A stretch of 64,000 nucleotides of DNA from Chryseobacterium artocarpi. Its GTDB lineage: Bacteria > Bacteroidota > Bacteroidia > Flavobacteriales > Weeksellaceae. Location of the stretch: assembly GCF_001684975.1 (NCBI RefSeq), contig NZ_MAYH01000034.1:558001-622000 (forward strand), in the 5' to 3' direction. The position numbers and the translations under genes are program-made. The notes beneath the pieces are model-generated. The model was not told where the DNA came from. It saw only the letters and a program-made list of their open reading frames with translations, and ran no database searches. Shown here piece after piece: positions 61,867 through 64,000 of this stretch (positions within the stretch are counted from its first letter, which is position 1; every line of letters begins with the position of its first letter).

Positions 61867-61897
61867 TTTGTATCTTATAAAAATTTCTATATCTTTG
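61867..61897 (+). promoter_or_regulatory. promoter of rpmH
   Basis: TTTG (61867-61870) and TATCTTTG (61890-61897) are 19 bases apart, the best match to the Bacteroidota consensus in the window. The expected start leaves a leader of about 40 bases before the rpmH ATG at 61942. Confidence 0.75.
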
Positions 61898-61941
61898 CAA
61901 CCTGAAAATTAATAGATTAATTACGATTTAAACATATAGTA

Positions 61942-62100
61942 ATGAGTAAAAGAACATTCCAGCCATCAGAAAGAAAAAGAAGAAACAAACACGGTTTCAG
62001 AGAAAGAATGTCTACGCCAAATGGAAGAAGAGTTTTGGCTGCGAGAAGAGCTAAAGGCAGAAAGAGTTTAACTGTAAGTGCTGCACGCGCTAAGAGATAA
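61942..62100 (+). CDS. rpmH: Large ribosomal subunit protein bL34
   Basis: A 52-residue, highly basic protein with the L34 pattern [37 protein letters not shown] and the short Ala/Arg C-terminus VSAARAKR. The L34 core is about 46 residues; the added tail is usual in Bacteroidota. A strong promoter lies just upstream. In many bacteria rpmH sits beside rnpA and dnaA; here rnpA is absent and ftsE is downstream, a difference that suggests this is not the replication-origin region. Too short for the usual automated length cut. Confidence 0.97.
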   Translation: MSKRTFQPSERKRRNKHGFRERMSTPNGRRVLAARRAKGRKSLTVSAARAKR

Positions 62101-62254
62101 TCTTTTTATTATCATATACAAAACATGCTTGAAAAGTTTCTTTTCAGGCATTTTTTGTTGTTAAAATTTATTAAAATTAGAGTCAAATAGACTTCTTTTT
62201 TCTATTTTTAAAGATTGAAAATTTTTTGTTAGAAATAGCCTTTAAAATTAAATT

Positions 62255-62965
62255 ATGCCACATACAAATATCTCCGGAGACAATATTATAAGTTTACAGC
62301 ACGCAAAAATTGCCCAAAAAAACTTTACTGTTCTTTCTGATGTAAATCTTAACATTAAAAAAGGTAGATTCTGCTATCTTATTGGAAAAACAGGTTCCGG
62401 AAAGAGTTCCCTTCTGAAAACACTTTATGGACACATTCCATTAGCTTCAGGACATGGGTCTGTAGTAGGATTTGATTTAGCTAAACTAAAACCGTCTGAT
62501 ATTCCTAACTTAAGAAGAAAACTAGGAATTGTATTTCAGGATTTCCAATTACTTTCTGACAGAACTGTTGAGAAAAACTTAAAATTCGTTCTGGAAGCTA
62601 CAGGATGGAATGACAAGGTAAAAATAGAAGACCGCATCAATGAAGTACTAGGAAGTGTGAACATGAAAAGCAAAAAGCACAAAATGCCACACGAACTTTC
62701 CGGAGGTGAACAACAGCGTATTGCCATTGCAAGAGCTCTTCTAAATCATCCGGATCTTATCCTAGCAGATGAACCAACAGGAAACCTTGACCCTGAAACA
62801 TCCAACGAAATTATGACTTTACTAAAACAGGTTGCCCTTGAAAATGGCGCAGCTGTAGTAATGGCAACACATGATTATCACATGATCCAGAACTTCCCTG
62901 GCGAAGCAATCAGATGTGAGGAAGGAAAAGTTTCTGTATTGGATACTGCTGAGTTATTTGAGTAA
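62255..62965 (+). CDS. ftsE: Cell-division ATP-binding protein FtsE
   Basis: A 236-residue ABC ATPase of the FtsE/LolD group. It has Walker A GKTGSGKSS (residues 44-52), Q-loop VFQDFQLLSDRTV, signature ELSGGEQQRIAIARA, and Walker B LILADEPTGNLDPE with an intact catalytic Glu. The partner FtsX is a separate gene in many Flavobacteriia and is not in the window. FtsEX controls murein hydrolases at the septum. Adjacent rpmH is on the same strand, but with a 154-bp gap, so co-transcription is uncertain. Confidence 0.85.
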   Translation: MPHTNISGDNIISLQHAKIAQKNFTVLSDVNLNIKKGRFCYLIGKTGSGKSSLLKTLYGHIPLASGHGSVVGFDLAKLKPSDIPNLRRKLGIVFQDFQLLSDRTVEKNLKFVLEATGWNDKVKIEDRINEVLGSVNMKSKKHKMPHELSGGEQQRIAIARALLNHPDLILADEPTGNLDPETSNEIMTLLKQVALENGAAVVMATHDYHMIQNFPGEAIRCEEGKVSVLDTAELFE

Positions 62966-62985
62966 AAACAAAGGTTATTTAAACC

Positions 62986-63687
62986 TTAAACATTCTTTTT
63001 AAAGACATGAAACTCCTTAGTGAGTTCAAGATATTGGTCCGAGTATATTCTCGGACTTTTTTCTATAATAAATTCTGATGCTTCAGTGATTTTCTCTATT
63101 GGGGAAAACTCTAAAACAAGTCTTTTTACATTCGAATTTTCAATTCCTTTAATATCCACCTTTCGGTTCAGAAATAAATTATTTTCTGATGCAATTTGAA
63201 CAAAAACATCTCCTGCTTCCACAGGAATAATCACAGAAAACAACCCATTTTCAGTCAGAAGAGCTGCCGTTTTTTCGATCAACTGCCTAAAGTTCAATTC
63301 CACTGTCTGGCGGGCAATTTTGTCTTTTTCTGAGCCTGATTCTTCAAAGTAAGGAGGATTTGAGACAATGAGATCAAATTGATATTCTGTTTCAAATGTT
63401 TTAAAGTCCTGATGATTATTTTTTAGTCTTTCCTGAAAAGGCGAGTTTTCAAAATTGAGTTTTGTAAGCGCAACTGCTTCTTCATTAATATCCAACCCCA
63501 GAAAATATGCATGGGAATTTCTTTGTGCTAACATTAATGAAATTAACCCTGTTCCCGTTCCTACTTCCAGAACGTGAGAAGCCGCTTCAATATTCGCCAG
63601 AGCACCCAGCAAAACACCGTCTGTTCCTACACGAAAGACGTTTTTAGACTGCTGAATTTGAAATTGCTTAAATATAAAAGGTTTCAC
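62986..63687 (-). CDS. tRNA1(Val) (adenine-N6)-methyltransferase, TrmN6/YfiC family
   Basis: A 233-residue class I SAM methyltransferase. It has KPFIFKQFQIQQSKNVFRVGTDG (the family start, here with a GTG codon at 63685-63687), the SAM motif VLEVGTGTGLISLMLAQ and the catalytic motif SNPPYFEE (NPPY) near residue 110. It should methylate A37 of a tRNA (Val in E. coli). The start codon overlaps by one base the stop of the upstream histidine-kinase gene, so they are translationally coupled. The specificity is family inference. Confidence 0.88.
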   Translation of the reverse strand: MKPFIFKQFQIQQSKNVFRVGTDGVLLGALANIEAASHVLEVGTGTGLISLMLAQRNSHAYFLGLDINEEAVALTKLNFENSPFQERLKNNHQDFKTFETEYQFDLIVSNPPYFEESGSEKDKIARQTVELNFRQLIEKTAALLTENGLFSVIIPVEAGDVFVQIASENNLFLNRKVDIKGIENSNVKRLVLEFSPIEKITEASEFIIEKSPRIYSDQYLELTKEFHVFKKNV

Positions 63688-64000
63688 TATAAATTGGTAG
63701 GCAAAGTAATAATAAATGTAGACCCCTTCCCTACTTCTGATTTTACAGAAATCTCACCTTTGTAATCTTCAATCATTTTTCTTACCATGGATAAACCAAG
63801 TCCCATACCACTATTTTTAGAGGTAAAATTAGGTTCAAAAATTCTCTCGTACATATTTTCAGGAATCCCGATACCGTTATCCTGAACAGAAATAATAACT
63901 CTTCTCTGATGCTGCTCTACATCTACATTGATAATCAGCTTTCGCTCATCACTCTCCGCCTGCTTGGCATTGGTAACAAGATTGGTAATAATCCTGGAAA
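63687..64000 (-). CDS. Sensor histidine kinase, C-terminal ATPase end only
   Basis: Only the last 104 codons lie in the window; the start is beyond 64000. The visible stretch is the HATPase_c domain: N box (TNLVTNAKQAE), G1 box (VQDNGIGIPENMYERIFEPNFTSK), G2 box (SGMGLGLSMVRKM), and the end GKGSTFIITLPTNL. Input domains and the paired response regulator are unseen. The stop TAG is shared by one base with the GTG of the methyltransferase gene. It probably belongs to an envelope- or stress-sensing kinase, but nothing in this part says which. Confidence 0.88.
   Translation of the reverse strand, partial: SRIITNLVTNAKQAESDERKLIINVDVEQHQRRVIISVQDNGIGIPENMYERIFEPNFTSKNSGMGLGLSMVRKMIEDYKGEISVKSEVGKGSTFIITLPTNL

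Noticed and set aside
61867..62100. rpmH as a sign of the replication origin
   Set aside because: No dnaA, rnpA or cluster of DnaA boxes is near it; ftsE lies downstream. The DnaA-like palindrome at 19934 is 42 kb away and isolated.

Overview
The window is ordinary chromosomal DNA of a low-GC Bacteroidota bacterium of class Flavobacteriia, most likely family Weeksellaceae and probably Chryseobacterium or a close relative (inference from protein families, not from a database search). Support comes from type IX secretion (T9SS) tails, a bacillithiol gene (bshB1), ribosomal protein bTHX, Bacteroidota-only families (DUF2480, DUF3276, DUF6452), little Shine-Dalgarno sequence, and -7 boxes of the TAnnTTTG type with TTTG about 17-21 bases upstream. 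I saw no insertion sequence, prophage, CRISPR array or rRNA operon. Coding density is high and most genes are housekeeping.

Layout. 1-3.4 kb: a DUF6452 lipoprotein (cut by the edge), rlmD, and a thioredoxin-fold lipoprotein that has lost its CXXC. 3.7-7.2 kb: succinate dehydrogenase sdhCAB. 7.4-11.5 kb: comEC-like, a GH99-like glycosidase, lpxB. 11.6-17.8 kb: DUF2480, DUF937, bTHX, MATE exporter, ankyrin-type protein, aspS, a membrane protein. 17.8-23.7 kb: purA, a Crp/Fnr regulator with a 21-bp palindrome of two DnaA-box-like halves at its start, a Delta-60 repeat T9SS protein, mscS, an SDR. 23.8-27.8 kb: nusB-DUF1573-yajC, an ABC exporter, DUF3276. 27.9-33.4 kb: a 1681-residue DUF4132 (MolR/YehI-type) protein with a small partner. 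33.7-36.5 kb: a 959-residue kelch-type T9SS protein. 36.8-43.5 kb: tRNA-His, bshB1, then TPR, PstS-like, a small membrane protein, tonB, exbD, exbD, exbB. 43.8-49.8 kb: leuS, a lipocalin-like lipoprotein, an acyltransferase/glycosyltransferase pair and an unknown gene. 49.8-53.3 kb: kdtA, DUF1648, NlpC/P60, an O-methyltransferase, and a 50-residue peptide gene with a knottin-like cysteine pattern. 53.5-64 kb: a short basic ORF, an OmpA lipoprotein, tilS-dsbD, an orphan exbD, an alpha/beta hydrolase, patatin, nrnA-like, rpmH, ftsE, trmN6-like, and the end of a histidine kinase.

Common themes are envelope biology (lpxB, kdtA, TonB-ExbBD, OmpA, T9SS cargo, lipoproteins, polysaccharide decoration), translation (aspS, leuS, tilS, rlmD, trmN6, rpmH, bTHX, tRNA-His) and redox or thiol metabolism (sdhCAB, dsbD, bshB1). 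The best candidates for something undescribed are the leader-bearing six-cysteine peptide at 53137-53289, the DUF4132 gene with its small partner, and the palindrome at 19934-19954. Several starts were moved downstream to an ATG where the longest frame began at an unlikely TTG or similar codon.
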